Source of the DNA: Acidobacteria bacterium 13_1_20CM_3_53_8 | GTDB taxonomy: Bacteria; Acidobacteriota; Blastocatellia; Pyrinomonadales; Pyrinomonadaceae | Assembly: GCA_001920415.1 (NCBI GenBank) | Contig: MNJR01000059.1 | Span: 19,042-83,041 of the forward strand | Direction: 5' to 3' | DNA: 64,000 bases | In this document: in pieces, positions 8,977-17,774 of the stretch | Layout of the letters: the number at the start of each line of letters is the position of its first letter | Numbering within the stretch: the first letter of the stretch is position 1 | The notes under the pieces: generated by a model | What the model saw: the letters and a program-made list of their open reading frames with translations, nothing else | Told to the model about the DNA's origin: nothing | Database searches by the model: none | Position numbers and translations under genes: made by a program

Positions 8977-10203
8977 TCACCCGGCAATCCCTTCGCAAAT
9001 CTTCTGCGCGATGATTTCGCCCGCAACGCGATGCCCTTCTTGATTCCAATGACCGCTGCCCAACTGCTCGCCGAACCCGTGCAGGTAAACTTTCTGTTCG
9101 TCCGCGTAAGTCTGTAACAGCGGAGCTAGATTCAGAACAGCGAAACCTTCCCTGTCGCCAAGAGCCTTGATGCGATTGTCAGGGTAGAAAATATCTGTAG
9201 CGCCGAGTTTTTGGAGAAAAGCCTCGCGCCCGGATGCTTCTGGAAAGACCTGAATCCCGCTGCTCAGCGTTACGACCAGAAATTTTGCGTTGCGAGCTTT
9301 CACTTCACGATTCATCTCGGCAATCAAGCCTTCGGTCACACGCCATGCGTTGTTCCAGACTTCGTCACGCGGCTCGCGGTAGATAAGGTTGTCAATCCCC
9401 ATCTCTTCCGAAGCCTGTGAAGCAGGCTGCTCGTTCTGAGCCTGCGCAATGAAGCCTTGCGCGGCACCAGACTTCTTCGATGTCACATAGTATTTCAGGG
9501 CGAGTATAGAGTGGTCAATCAGTTGTATCACGCGCGAGTTGTTTAGAAACCAGTTGCCAAGTCTGCCCGGCATGGAAGTTCGCATACGGAATTTCTTCGT
9601 GTTCCTGAACGAATCATCAAGGACTAGCTGACCATCGCGCAAGATGAAGTAGGGAATCTGATCCGTATTCTTCAACGCGCGCACGTTGTCCGTAATATCG
9701 TTGTACGTTGTGACGGCGAGCAGCACAATGTCCGGCGAATATGCCCAGACCTTCTGGCGCAAAGTTATAAGCTCCTGCGCAGTGCCGTAGCCCGAAACGC
9801 CGAAGTTTATAACCTCGACCCTTTTGCCTGCGAAAGAAGCACAACCCTGAAGCCTCTGTTCCATCACATACCAGAAGGCGTTCTCCATAGGGACTTGAAA
9901 AGCTTCCGCGTAAGAATCGCCTATGACTGCTATGCGAACTGTATCAGCAGGCTTGAGTTTCGCGTGCTCGCGATCTCGAAGCCCTTCGCTGTTAATACGT
10001 ATGAAAGCCTGCCCCTCTTTGCGATACCAACCCTCCATGTTCGGGCGAAGCGCAACACCGCGATCATGGTCAGGCATGTAAAAATTGGGATATGAATAAC
10101 CAATGGCGCGCAAGAATATTTCAGCGAAGGCGATGGCGATAATAATGCTGATGAAGAGAAGTAGAAGTCTCGCCCGTCTGCTGCTTTTGGTCTGAATGCT
10201 CAT
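8977..10203 (-). CDS. Membrane-anchored SGNH/GDSL-type hydrolase
   Basis: About 408 residues. An N-terminal signal anchor (LLLLFISIIIAIAFAEIFL) is followed by an SGNH hydrolase core: block I VIGDSYAEAF with the nucleophile Ser, block II NFGVSGYGTAQ, block III-like TTYNDI and a C-terminal catalytic His in SGHWNQEGH. Such proteins act in the periplasm, often as esterases or O-acetyl transferases on polysaccharide. The layout resembles the AlgX/AlgJ-like subgroup, but the substrate is unknown. The ATG at 10203 is preferred; the frame is open further upstream only through a TTG. It is divergent from the HigBA operon, with a shared 144-base upstream region. Confidence 0.8.
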   Translation of the reverse strand: MSIQTKSSRRARLLLLFISIIIAIAFAEIFLRAIGYSYPNFYMPDHDRGVALRPNMEGWYRKEGQAFIRINSEGLRDREHAKLKPADTVRIAVIGDSYAEAFQVPMENAFWYVMEQRLQGCASFAGKRVEVINFGVSGYGTAQELITLRQKVWAYSPDIVLLAVTTYNDITDNVRALKNTDQIPYFILRDGQLVLDDSFRNTKKFRMRTSMPGRLGNWFLNNSRVIQLIDHSILALKYYVTSKKSGAAQGFIAQAQNEQPASQASEEMGIDNLIYREPRDEVWNNAWRVTEGLIAEMNREVKARNAKFLVVTLSSGIQVFPEASGREAFLQKLGATDIFYPDNRIKALGDREGFAVLNLAPLLQTYADEQKVYLHGFGEQLGSGHWNQEGHRVAGEIIAQKICEGIAG

Positions 10204-10310
10204 CTTTGGAAAGGAAACTGAAGTTGGAGAATCTAACTCACATGATAGGCAGGCCGCAAGCGACAACAGAAGATCAGATCAATTTTAATTCGTGGTGGTG
10301 TAAAACAAAT

Positions 10311-10329
10311 GGTTTGCGAAAAGCAAACC
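10311..10329. promoter_or_regulatory. Candidate HigA operator palindrome
   Basis: GGTTTGC (10311-10317) and GCAAACC (10323-10329) form an exact inverted repeat with a five-base spacer, 18 bases upstream of the toxin start. HigA-type antitoxins bind palindromes in this position and autoregulate. The assignment is positional inference only. Confidence 0.5.
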
Positions 10330-10347
10330 GCTGTGAGACAATAATTC

Positions 10348-10635
10348 ATGCACGTTATTAGCAGAAAGGCTATTAGAGAATTTATAAAAGAATATCCTGA
10401 TGCGGAAAGCTCATTAGACTCATGGTACAGGGAAGCAAAGAAATCCAAATGGCAGAATTTAGCTGAAGTGAAAGAGCAATATTCACATGCTGATTTAGTC
10501 GGTAGGTACATCGTTTTCAACATCAAGAAAAATAGCTATCGCTTGATAACGAGGATACGCTATCGCGGTCAAACTATTTTCATCATAAAAATTCTTACTC
10601 ATAAGCAATACGACGAAGGGAAGTGGAAAGTATGA
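10348..10635 (+). CDS. HigB-family mRNA interferase toxin
   Basis: A 95-residue basic protein matching the HigB toxin family (RelE-like fold): N-terminal HVISRKAIREF, central LVGRYIVFNIKKNSYRLI, then IRYRGQTIFIIKILTHKQYD near the C-terminus. It is expected to cleave mRNA on the ribosome when freed from its antitoxin. The toxin gene comes first, as is usual for higBA. Its TGA overlaps the antitoxin ATG as ATGA. Its codon use is more A/T-rich than the flanking genes, consistent with lateral gain. Confidence 0.87.
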   Translation: MHVISRKAIREFIKEYPDAESSLDSWYREAKKSKWQNLAEVKEQYSHADLVGRYIVFNIKKNSYRLITRIRYRGQTIFIIKILTHKQYDEGKWKV

Positions 10636-11039
10636 GAAGCACGCAAGCAATCAATGAAACTCGCTACAAAAGACTTCTTTCAAAAGCAATGCCAATGATC
10701 ATTGAAACGGAAGAAGAGAATGAGCGTATGTTAGCGGAAGTTAAGAAGCTGTTTGATAAAGGGGAAGATTTGTCGCCTGAAGAAGAAAAAGTTTTTAAAT
10801 TAATGGTGAAACTCGTCGAAGATTTTGAGGAAAAGGCTTATCCAATTAAGAATCCTACCCCTCTAGCTATGTTGGAACATCTGATGGACGCACGCGGGTT
10901 AACGCAGAAAGATTTGTGGGAAGTGTTCGGCTCTAAGAGCACAGCATCACAGGTATTAAATGGCAAGCGTGAACTGAGCAAAACACACATTAAGAAGTTA
11001 GCCGCTTTCTTTAATGTCTCACCTGAATTATTTATTTGA
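10632..11039 (+). CDS. HigA-family antitoxin, HTH regulator
   Basis: About 135 residues. The N-terminal half is helical and acidic (ETEEENERML, EDLSPEEEKVF) and would cover the toxin. The C-terminal half is an XRE-type helix-turn-helix (LTQKDLWEVFGSKSTASQVLNGKRELSKTHIKKLAAFF). The start at 10632 overlaps the toxin stop, and GAAGGGAAG upstream serves as its ribosome site. It should neutralise HigB and repress the operon through the upstream palindrome. Confidence 0.87.
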   Translation: MRSTQAINETRYKRLLSKAMPMIIETEEENERMLAEVKKLFDKGEDLSPEEEKVFKLMVKLVEDFEEKAYPIKNPTPLAMLEHLMDARGLTQKDLWEVFGSKSTASQVLNGKRELSKTHIKKLAAFFNVSPELFI

Positions 11040-11047
11040 GGAGGCAC

Positions 11048-11197
11048 ATGTTTCTCATAATAGATGCGGGATGGATAGGCGCTATTGGAAGTATCACAGC
11101 GGTTATTCTAACCCCTATTATTTTCTTCCTTACACGAAAAAGGAAATCGCTCTCGTATGAAATTCTTTCAGAATATCCGCTCATAAATATAAAATAA
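11048..11197 (+). CDS. Small single-helix membrane protein, third ORF of the HigBA operon
   Basis: A 49-codon ORF beginning nine bases after the antitoxin stop with an excellent ribosome site (GAGGAGG, four bases before the ATG). It encodes one transmembrane helix (about residues 8-28: GWIGAIGSITAVILTPIIFF), then basic RKRK and LSYEILSEYPL. The segment after the helix looks like the start of a longer globular domain seen in larger hypothetical proteins, so it may be the front of a truncated gene; the repeat block starts a few bases further on. Either a real small protein or a remnant. Confidence 0.55.
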   Translation: MFLIIDAGWIGAIGSITAVILTPIIFFLTRKRKSLSYEILSEYPLINIK

Positions 11198-11241
11198 ATT
11201 TTTAGCTTTCAGGTTTTGATTTTCAATCAATGCTTTTTCTT

Positions 11242-11559
11242 AACTCATGTTACGCAGTTGAAATGTTTGAAAGAAAGCGCTCAATGAGTCTGCGCAAGCA
11301 GACGATTAGAGTAAAGCCCCTGACGAAGCGAGAGCGGAGTCTGGGGTTATTCATCACATATGCCACGGAGTCTGCGTGAGCAGACGACAGAGGCGCGAGA
11401 TGATAGACATTTGTAGAGAACGTAAACATCTATCGTCTGCTAACTCAACCTATACCCCAGACTACGCCTTCGGCTTCGTCAGGGGCTTTACTCTGTCCGC
11501 CTGCTACCGCAGGCTCGTTGAAGCGACTTCGACAAAGTTACTGATGCGTAACATCAGTT
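11242..11559. mobile_element. Non-autonomous element with 15-base TIRs (copy 1)
   Basis: About 318 bases bounded by AACTCATGTTACGCA and TGCGTAACATCAGTT, which are near-perfect inverted repeats of each other. Inside are GTCTGCGCAAGCAGAC-type small hairpins and a pair of complementary blocks (AAAGCCCCTGACGAAGCG and CGCTTCGTCAGGGGCTTT-like). No transposase is encoded. A close copy sits at 13269-13591 and a shorter relative at 39509-39727. Degenerate remnants of the TTTTTAG/TTTTCAG hairpin flank it (11205-11235 and 11563-11582), suggesting insertion into an older repeat. Confidence 0.8.
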
Positions 11560-11593
11560 CTTAAAATTAAAAACTGGAAACTGTTCTCACTCC

Positions 11594-12772
11594 TCAAAGC
11601 ACAGATGTCTCTTCGATTAATCTTCCTTCGGCGAATCTTTCTGCGCCGAGCGACGATACATCCATCAGGCGCGCCTCTCCGTCTAGAATCATTTCGGAAA
11701 CGATGCGGCCAGTGGCGGGCGAGTGCATGACGCCGTGCCCGCTGAAACCGTTGGCGAGAAAAAGGCCGCGCACTTCTGGCGCTTCGCCTATGATCGCGTG
11801 ATGATCCGGCGTCACTTCGTAAAGCCCCGCGCGCGAACGAAGAGGCTCTACCTCTGCGCGGGCAAGGACGGGAACGCGCGCCACAGCTCGCTCGAAAATT
11901 TTCGGGACGAAATCCTGGTCGAACTCAGTCTTAAATCCGGGCGTCTCGTCAGGGTCGGGCCATGCCATGAGCACGCCGGGCACTCGACCAGCTTTGAAGT
12001 CTGGCCGGAAATGAAAGCCATTCGACATGTCAATGACCATAGGAATGTTTTCCGGCAAATCGGCGAAAGATTTTGTGCTGACGAGTTGCCGACGCAGAGG
12101 CGTGACAGGAATGTTTACTCCTGCAAGGCGCGCGACCTCACCAGCCCACGCGCCGCTCGCGTTCACAACTGTTCGCGTCGAAATTCTCCCGCTCGTCGTA
12201 CGCACTCCTGCTACGCGCCCGCCCTCTACTTCTATCCCTATGACTTCCGTTCCGAGCCAGAGCGATGCGCCGCGCTCCAATGCTCGCCGCATGAACCCTA
12301 GCATGATGTCTGGCGGCGAGACGAAGCCGTCCGTCTGGCAGAATGAGCCGCCTAGAATATCGTCTGCGCGCAGTTGCGGCACTCTTCTGGAAATCTCTTC
12401 ACGGCTGACTATCTCTACGTTTACGCCGTGCGCAAGCTGAAGCTCGCTACTCTTTTTCAAGTAATCAAGCTGCCGTTCGTCAGTTGCCAGAAACAGATAG
12501 CCAGCGGGTTTATATCCAGATGTGTGCCCTGTCGCTTCCTCGAAATGCGAAAGAAAGTCAATCGAGTAGAGCGACATCTCTATGTTGATAGGCGTGGAGA
12601 ACTGCGCGCGTACTCCGCCCGTTGCTTTGCCGGTCGAGCCGAGTCCCTGCGCTTTCTCGCGTTCTATCACGAGCACATCTGTGCATCCCGCTTCCGTCAG
12701 GTGATATGCGATGCTTGAGCCGACGATTCCGCCGCCGATGATGCAAACGTCCGCTGTTCGATTCGTGCTCAT
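11594..12772 (-). CDS. DAO-family FAD-dependent oxidoreductase (sarcosine/glycine-oxidase-like)
   Basis: About 392 residues. The N-terminal Rossmann motif (DVCIIGGGIVGSSIAYHL) binds the ADP part of FAD. The body follows the DAO fold seen in the beta subunit of sarcosine oxidase and in glycine oxidase (GSTGKATGGVRAQF near the flavin, GRISTRTVVNASGAWAGEVARLAG, and the C-terminal LYEVTPDHHAIIGEAPE and FSGHGVMHSPATGRIVSEM). It likely oxidises an N-methyl or alpha-amino compound in the cytosol. The ATG at 12772 is preferred because it places the dinucleotide fold at the N-terminus; an in-frame ATG at 12829 would overlap the upstream gene by 17 bases. No strong ribosome site is seen for either. Confidence 0.83.
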   Translation of the reverse strand: MSTNRTADVCIIGGGIVGSSIAYHLTEAGCTDVLVIEREKAQGLGSTGKATGGVRAQFSTPINIEMSLYSIDFLSHFEEATGHTSGYKPAGYLFLATDERQLDYLKKSSELQLAHGVNVEIVSREEISRRVPQLRADDILGGSFCQTDGFVSPPDIMLGFMRRALERGASLWLGTEVIGIEVEGGRVAGVRTTSGRISTRTVVNASGAWAGEVARLAGVNIPVTPLRRQLVSTKSFADLPENIPMVIDMSNGFHFRPDFKAGRVPGVLMAWPDPDETPGFKTEFDQDFVPKIFERAVARVPVLARAEVEPLRSRAGLYEVTPDHHAIIGEAPEVRGLFLANGFSGHGVMHSPATGRIVSEMILDGEARLMDVSSLGAERFAEGRLIEETSVL

Positions 12773-12812
12773 GAAGGATTGAGATGGCCGGGAAAGTTTT
12801 CTGAGATGAATG

Positions 12813-13157
12813 TTAGTTGTTTGCCGCATTGTCGCGCGGATGGCTCGTCTCGATTCTGTACCATGGACTCCATTCGCTTTTGCTCTTCTTCTTCAACTGC
12901 TCAGGCGTGACAAGATAGCGAACGATGGTGCGCCCTTCTTCGCATTCAAGCTCGGCTGTGAACATGATGCCGTGCAATGAAGACGAAACAAAATAGGGCG
13001 TGAACTTTGTGCGAATCTCGCCTTCGTAAGCGTCAGATTTGAACGGCTGACGCTCTATTCTTTTTCGTTTCATATGGCGCGCCGTGTCCACGAGAAAATT
13101 TTTTATCTCCTCAGAGAACGGAACGCCGCTGTACATGAGACACTGAAAATCAATCAT
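12813..13157 (-). CDS. Hypothetical protein
   Basis: A 114-residue basic protein, start ATG at 13157. No family is recognised. It has no signal or membrane segment. The sequence alternates charged helices (EEIKNFLVDTARHMKRKRIE) with beta-like segments (HGIMFTAELECEEGRTIVRYLV). It sits directly upstream of the DAO oxidoreductase on the same strand, so the two may be cotranscribed. It could be a small accessory protein, but that is only positional. Confidence 0.55.
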   Translation of the reverse strand: MIDFQCLMYSGVPFSEEIKNFLVDTARHMKRKRIERQPFKSDAYEGEIRTKFTPYFVSSSLHGIMFTAELECEEGRTIVRYLVTPEQLKKKSKSEWSPWYRIETSHPRDNAANN

Positions 13158-13205
13158 TGCAAAACTTACTTTCGCTCTGATTGCAAGAGACAGTCAAGAA
13201 GAAGA

Positions 13206-13652
13206 GGGCAAAGGAAAGGTAAAAGTAAAAAGGCAAAAGGTAAAAGTAAAGACCGAAGCATTTTAATTAACTGATGTTACGCAAAATGCTTCAACGACAA
13301 GTCTGCGCGAGCAGACGGACAGAATGTAGCCCCTGACGAAGCGATAGCGGAGTCTGGGGTCAGCAATCGAATAGATCAATAGAGTCTGCGTGAGCAGACG
13401 ACAGAGAAGAGACAGAAGAATATTTGTAGAATGAGAAAACATCTGCCGTCTGCTCACGCAGACTCTAACCGTTTTCTCAACAGTTTACCCCAGACTACGC
13501 CTTTGGCTTCGTCAGGGGCTTTACTCTTCCGGTCTGCTAACGCAGACCAGGTTTCAGCGCCTATAATACCGACTGCTGCGTAACATCAATTACTTAAAAA
13601 TGGTTCGCGGCCTTACTTTTTCCTTTTACCTTTTTACTTTTGCCTTATCTTA
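13206..13652. repeat. GGCAAAAGGTAAAAG palindrome split by a nested element
   Basis: The left arm (13206-13257) and right arm (13611-13652) of the purine-word palindrome are separated by the TIR element at 13269-13591. In other copies the arms are close together. The natural reading is that the TIR element inserted into the hairpin loop. Confidence 0.8.
13269..13591. mobile_element. Non-autonomous element with 15-base TIRs (copy 2)
   Basis: About 323 bases bounded by AACTGATGTTACGCA and TGCGTAACATCAATT. The interior repeats copy 1: GTCTGCGCGAGCAGAC, CCCCTGACGAAGCGATAGCGG, then the complementary CCCCAGACTACGCC and GGCTTCGTCAGGGGC. No open frame of note. It lies in the 549-base gap before the VPS10/BNR gene. 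Confidence 0.82.
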
Positions 13653-13706
13653 TTCTATCCTTCGTCTTCCGCTCATTTCTAATACTGAAAATTCAGGGGT
13701 TCAAAT

Positions 13707-16700
13707 ATGTCCATACGCAAATTCTCCTTGGCATGGAGTGTCGCACTCCTCGTAGCATTGGTCTGTGGTTCGCACCGCGTTGCATTCGGTCAGGAACCGC
13801 AGGCAAGCCCAAGTCCGACCAACACACCGGAAGCGTCCGACGTGGGGATGAAGACCTTTGACCGTCTGGAATGGCGCAACATAGGCCCGGCTTACATGAG
13901 CGGTCGCGTCTCGGACGTAGAGGGTGTGCCCGGCAACCCAGATATTGTTTACGTCGCGTCCGCATCAGGCGGGCTATGGAAGACTACGAACGGCGGCATA
14001 ACGTGGCAGCCTATATTCGAGCGTCAGGGAACTATCTCGATTGGCGACGTGGCGCTGGAACCCGGCAACCCGGATGTCGTCTGGGTGGGCACGGGCGAGT
14101 CGAACGTGCGCAACTCCATCTCATTCGGCGATGGCGTTTACAAATCAACGGACGGCGGGCATACGTGGGCTAACATGGGTTTGCGCGACACGCGCTGCAT
14201 CTCGAAGATAGTCGTCAACCCGCGCAACCCTGACATCGTTTACGTAGGGGCGCTCGGCCACGTGTTTGGGCCAAACGAAGAGCGCGGCGTTTTTATGACT
14301 ACGGACGGTGGACGCACCTGGACGAAGACGCTCTACATTGATCAGAATCACGGCGTAGCAGACCTGACTATTGACCCCTCTAATCCAAACATAGTCTACG
14401 CGGCGATGTGGGCATTCAGACGAACGCCCTGGACGCATACGAGCGGGAGCGAGCGTGGCGGAATCTTCAAGTCAACGGATGGTGGGAGAACTTGGAAGAA
14501 GTTGACGGAAGGCTTGCCAAAGCTGATTGGTCGAATCGGCATCGCAGTTGCGCCGTCGAACTCGAACGTTGTTTACGCCATCATGGAGGCGAAAGAGGGA
14601 ACGCTCTATCGCTCGGATGATAGAGGCGAGACCTGGCGCAACGTATCGAAACAGACTTCAATCGTCTCGCGCGGCTTCTACTATACGCGCGTACGCGTTG
14701 ACCCCATTAATGAGAATCGCGTTTACGCCGTCGCCTCTACACTTTTTGTTTCGATTGACGGCGGGCGCTCCTTTCGTCCCATCAGCGGCAACACGCACGT
14801 TGATTTTCATGCGCTGTGGATTGACCCGCTAGACCCGAAGAGAATCTGGCAGGGACAGGATGGCGGCGCGGCCTTTTCAAACGATCAAGGACAGACGTGG
14901 CAGGTCGTACACAACTTGCCCGTAGGTCAGTTCTACCAGATTCACGTTGATAACCGTCAGCCATTCTATTACGTGATGGGCGGCCTTCAGGATAACGGCA
15001 CGTGGGCTGGCCCAAGCCGCACGCGTGAACCTGCGGGGATTCAGAACGATGACTGGCGAATGCTCAGTTTTGGCGACGGATTTTTCGTTACGAATTATGC
15101 GGACGACCCAGACATATATATCTCAGAATCGCAGGGCGGCGGCATCGTTCGCACGGACATGCGCAACCGTGAGCAGCAGTTGATAGCGCCGTATCTTGGA
15201 GACGACGAAGGCCCTGCTGTGGACGTGAAATACCGCTTCAACTGGAACTCGCCTATCATTCAATCGCCGCATGATAACAACACCATCTATCTGACGGGCA
15301 ACGTTGTCTTCAAATCAACTGACTTCGGCAGAACGTGGACTACGATCAGTCCAGACCTTACGAAGAGCATAAGAGAGAGGCTGCAATCCGCAGGCGGCCC
15401 CGTTGCGTTCGAGAATACGGGTGCGGAGTATTACGGCACGGTCATTAGCTTTGCGGAATCGCCGTTGCGCGCTGGCGTCTTGTGGGCGGGAACGGATGAC
15501 GGCCAGTTGCAACTGTCAACGGATGGCGGGAGCAACTGGACGAATTTGATAAAAAACGTGCCGGGACTCGGCCCCGATTCGCCCGTCTCGCACATAGAGC
15601 CTTCGCGCGTTGACGAGAATCTAGTTTACGCGGCTTTCGACCGTCACGCGCTTGATGACTTGAAGCCTTACGTTTACAAGTCAACTGACCAGGGGCGCTC
15701 GTGGCAGAACATTTCGGGCAATCTGCCCGCGAACGCTTACGTCTGGGCTTTGCGCGAAGACCCAAGAAATCCGCGACTGATTTACGCTGGGACTGAATCA
15801 GGGCTTTTCATCTCTTACACTGGCGGAGATTCGTGGCAGCGTCTTGAATTGAAGAACCTGCCGCACGTGGCCGTGCACGACATAATAATTCACCCGCAGC
15901 AGAACGATTTGATACTCGCCACACACGGGCGCGGAATATGGATTCTTGACGACGCAACGCCAATTCAACAGTTGACGCCAGAAGCGGCGCGCTCGAACGA
16001 TGCTCTCCTTTTCGACATGCGACCAGCGTTGCGATTCACCACGCGCTTTACTCGTTACGGCATAGGCAACGCCATGTTCACAGCGCCGAACCCGCCGTAC
16101 GGTGCGCTAATCAGCTACTACTTTAAGACGAAGCCAGCCGATAGCGTGAAGCCGAAGATTCAGATTCTGGACAGCAGCAACAAGGTGATTGCAGAGCTTG
16201 AGAACATTGCTCATGAGCAGGGCATCAATCGCGTCTCGTGGAATCTGCGCTACGGCGGGCCGCAGGTGCGCCGTCCGCCTACGGATGAAGAGGTTCAGTT
16301 CACAGGCGGGCCGCGCGGGCCACAGGTGCTGCCCGGCACATACACTGTGCGTCTAGTCATAGGCAGCAAGACCTATGAGAAGAAGATTGAAGTCAGACTC
16401 GACCCGACAGTTTCTGTACAGGCCGCAGACCTGCAAGCGCAGTTGGACATGTCGCTGAAGCTGCGCGATATGCAGTCAACAGTAAACACTGCGCTACGCA
16501 CCGTTGACAGCTTGAAATCTCAAGTTGATTTCGTTGAGAAGACTGTGAAGGAACGTTTGACGACAGTGCCCGCAGATTTGTCTCAGGGAATTGCAGATAT
16601 GAAGAAACAGGTCGAAGCTTTGCAGAACAGATTAGCGCAGCCCGAAGGTGGACTCGGTTTTTCTGGCCGCTCGCAGTTGGTTGATCGCATAGGCGGTCTC

Positions 16701-16904
16701 TTCTTCGCAATTGACGCGACGAACGCCGCGCCTACCGCCGCCATGCGCGAGCAGTACCAGAGGATTCAGACCGAGTACGACCAGCGTATGACGGAGGTCA
16801 ACAACTTCATGACCAAGACCGTGCCGCAGTTCAACGAACTGCTGCGCCGCTACGACGCGCCAACTCTTATGGTAGGTAAGCCGATTGAACCGCCTAGACA
16901 GTAA
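13707..16904 (+). CDS. Exported VPS10/BNR-repeat beta-propeller protein
   Basis: A 1065-residue protein with a signal peptide (1-29, ending VAFGQ). Residues about 50-760 form BNR/Asp-box blades of the sortilin/VPS10 type, with recurring STDGGRTW or TTDGGRTW turns and NPDIVYV-type strands, enough for one or two propellers. The C-terminal 300 residues hold a FlgD/Ig-like region (ALISYYFKTKP ... LPGTYTVRLVIGSKTYEKKIEV) and a helical tail. This architecture is common in secreted proteins of Acidobacteriota and Bacteroidota. It may bind or hydrolyse glycans, but no catalytic residues are identifiable. Repeats flank it on both sides. Confidence 0.85.
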   Translation: MSIRKFSLAWSVALLVALVCGSHRVAFGQEPQASPSPTNTPEASDVGMKTFDRLEWRNIGPAYMSGRVSDVEGVPGNPDIVYVASASGGLWKTTNGGITWQPIFERQGTISIGDVALEPGNPDVVWVGTGESNVRNSISFGDGVYKSTDGGHTWANMGLRDTRCISKIVVNPRNPDIVYVGALGHVFGPNEERGVFMTTDGGRTWTKTLYIDQNHGVADLTIDPSNPNIVYAAMWAFRRTPWTHTSGSERGGIFKSTDGGRTWKKLTEGLPKLIGRIGIAVAPSNSNVVYAIMEAKEGTLYRSDDRGETWRNVSKQTSIVSRGFYYTRVRVDPINENRVYAVASTLFVSIDGGRSFRPISGNTHVDFHALWIDPLDPKRIWQGQDGGAAFSNDQGQTWQVVHNLPVGQFYQIHVDNRQPFYYVMGGLQDNGTWAGPSRTREPAGIQNDDWRMLSFGDGFFVTNYADDPDIYISESQGGGIVRTDMRNREQQLIAPYLGDDEGPAVDVKYRFNWNSPIIQSPHDNNTIYLTGNVVFKSTDFGRTWTTISPDLTKSIRERLQSAGGPVAFENTGAEYYGTVISFAESPLRAGVLWAGTDDGQLQLSTDGGSNWTNLIKNVPGLGPDSPVSHIEPSRVDENLVYAAFDRHALDDLKPYVYKSTDQGRSWQNISGNLPANAYVWALREDPRNPRLIYAGTESGLFISYTGGDSWQRLELKNLPHVAVHDIIIHPQQNDLILATHGRGIWILDDATPIQQLTPEAARSNDALLFDMRPALRFTTRFTRYGIGNAMFTAPNPPYGALISYYFKTKPADSVKPKIQILDSSNKVIAELENIAHEQGINRVSWNLRYGGPQVRRPPTDEEVQFTGGPRGPQVLPGTYTVRLVIGSKTYEKKIEVRLDPTVSVQAADLQAQLDMSLKLRDMQSTVNTALRTVDSLKSQVDFVEKTVKERLTTVPADLSQGIADMKKQVEALQNRLAQPEGGLGFSGRSQLVDRIGGLFFAIDATNAAPTAAMREQYQRIQTEYDQRMTEVNNFMTKTVPQFNELLRRYDAPTLMVGKPIEPPRQ

Positions 16905-16920
16905 AGAGAGGAAAATAATA

Positions 16921-17010
16921 ATCCACGAAGTCACACGAAGAAACACGAAAGGAGGATATAAACCTTAACCTCGCTCTTTTCTTCGTGTCGTTTCGTGTGG
17001 CTTCGTGGAT
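16921..17010. repeat. CACGAAG-word palindromic hairpin
   Basis: ATCCACGAAGTCACACGAAG on the left arm is answered by CTTCGTGTCGTTTCGTGTGG and CTTCGTGGAT on the right. A relative with the same word is at 29418-29492. Confidence 0.9.
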
Positions 17011-17030
17011 AAATCTTCTTCCTTTAATTA

Positions 17031-17168
17031 TACCAAGTTGCAATAGAAAGAGAGGTCAGTACCGCCTGCGGTAGCGGGCGGGTAGTCATTGCATCCATCA
17101 CCCGCCCGCTACCGCAGGCGGTACTGACTGCGTGACTCTACGACCTCTTTTTCTATTGCAACTTGGTA
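17031..17168. repeat. Nested double palindrome
   Basis: Outer arms TACCAAGTTGCAATAGAAA (17031-17049) and its exact complement (17150-17168) enclose an inner 28-base inverted repeat (17056-17083 and 17100-17127) of the CCTGCGGTAGCGGGCGGG family. The inner unit also stands alone at 1-61, so it seems to have inserted into the outer one. It ends at the stop codon of the gene at 17169. Confidence 0.92.
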
Positions 17169-17774
17169 TTAGCTATTCGACTTGAGAATGTCCCATTGAA
17201 CATTCTCGTCTTCGTCCAGAGTTCCTACAAGAGTACAACGTAGCGGTGGCACTGCGCGCGGGCGTTGCTGGCGTGATAGTTGAGTAAAAAGGATCATGGG
17301 ATCGTAATTGAAATTGACAGTTTGCGACCGCGCCGCTTCTTCATGCTGGCATGGACGCTGAAGCTCTAGAGCAGCGCGTTCGTAAGAGACAATCTCATAC
17401 AAATATTTGACGCGCAGGCCAGACGCAAGGCGCTTTAGCAGATGGTCGCAGAAGTCTATTGCCTCTTGAAGAAAATAGTGGCTGACGGGTGGATTCACAG
17501 ACCAGAAGGCGCTCGCCTCTCTTATCATGCGCTTACGGCCCAAGAGAAAGCGCGTGAGCGGGAGCATTATGTAAAGCTTGCTCAAGCGAAAGTCTTTATG
17601 CACTAAGCGAGTAGCCTCCATGCCTCTGTCGGAAGCAACCTGAAGCAAGCGTTCCTGCTCAAGAGGCGTCAAATCATCTGCAAGCGACTGTAGACCATGC
17701 TCGCGTACGTGCGCGCGAAACTCCGTGTCAACGACCATTCGCGCGATTATTGTTTGAAAGCTGCGCTGGCTCAT
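17169..17774 (-). CDS. Partner protein of the DUF692 enzyme (candidate RiPP recognition/accessory protein)
   Basis: A 201-residue protein, start ATG overlapping the DUF692 stop as ATGA, so translation is coupled. The N-terminal 70 residues are helical (FQTIIARMVVDTEFRAHVRE, DDLTPLEQERLLQVASDRGME), followed by PLTRFLLGRKRM and a mid-region VSHYFLQEAIDFCDHLL. This gene position and size are those of the DUF2063/MbnC-like partners that present the peptide substrate to DUF692-family enzymes. I cannot confirm family membership from sequence alone. No signal peptide, so it is cytosolic. The stop codon abuts the nested palindrome. Confidence 0.65.
   Translation of the reverse strand: MSQRSFQTIIARMVVDTEFRAHVREHGLQSLADDLTPLEQERLLQVASDRGMEATRLVHKDFRLSKLYIMLPLTRFLLGRKRMIREASAFWSVNPPVSHYFLQEAIDFCDHLLKRLASGLRVKYLYEIVSYERAALELQRPCQHEEAARSQTVNFNYDPMILFTQLSRQQRPRAVPPLRCTLVGTLDEDENVQWDILKSNS

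Noticed and set aside
11376-11564. Short open frames inside the TIR elements
   Set aside because: They consist of hairpin sequence and do not agree between copies, so they are not credible genes.
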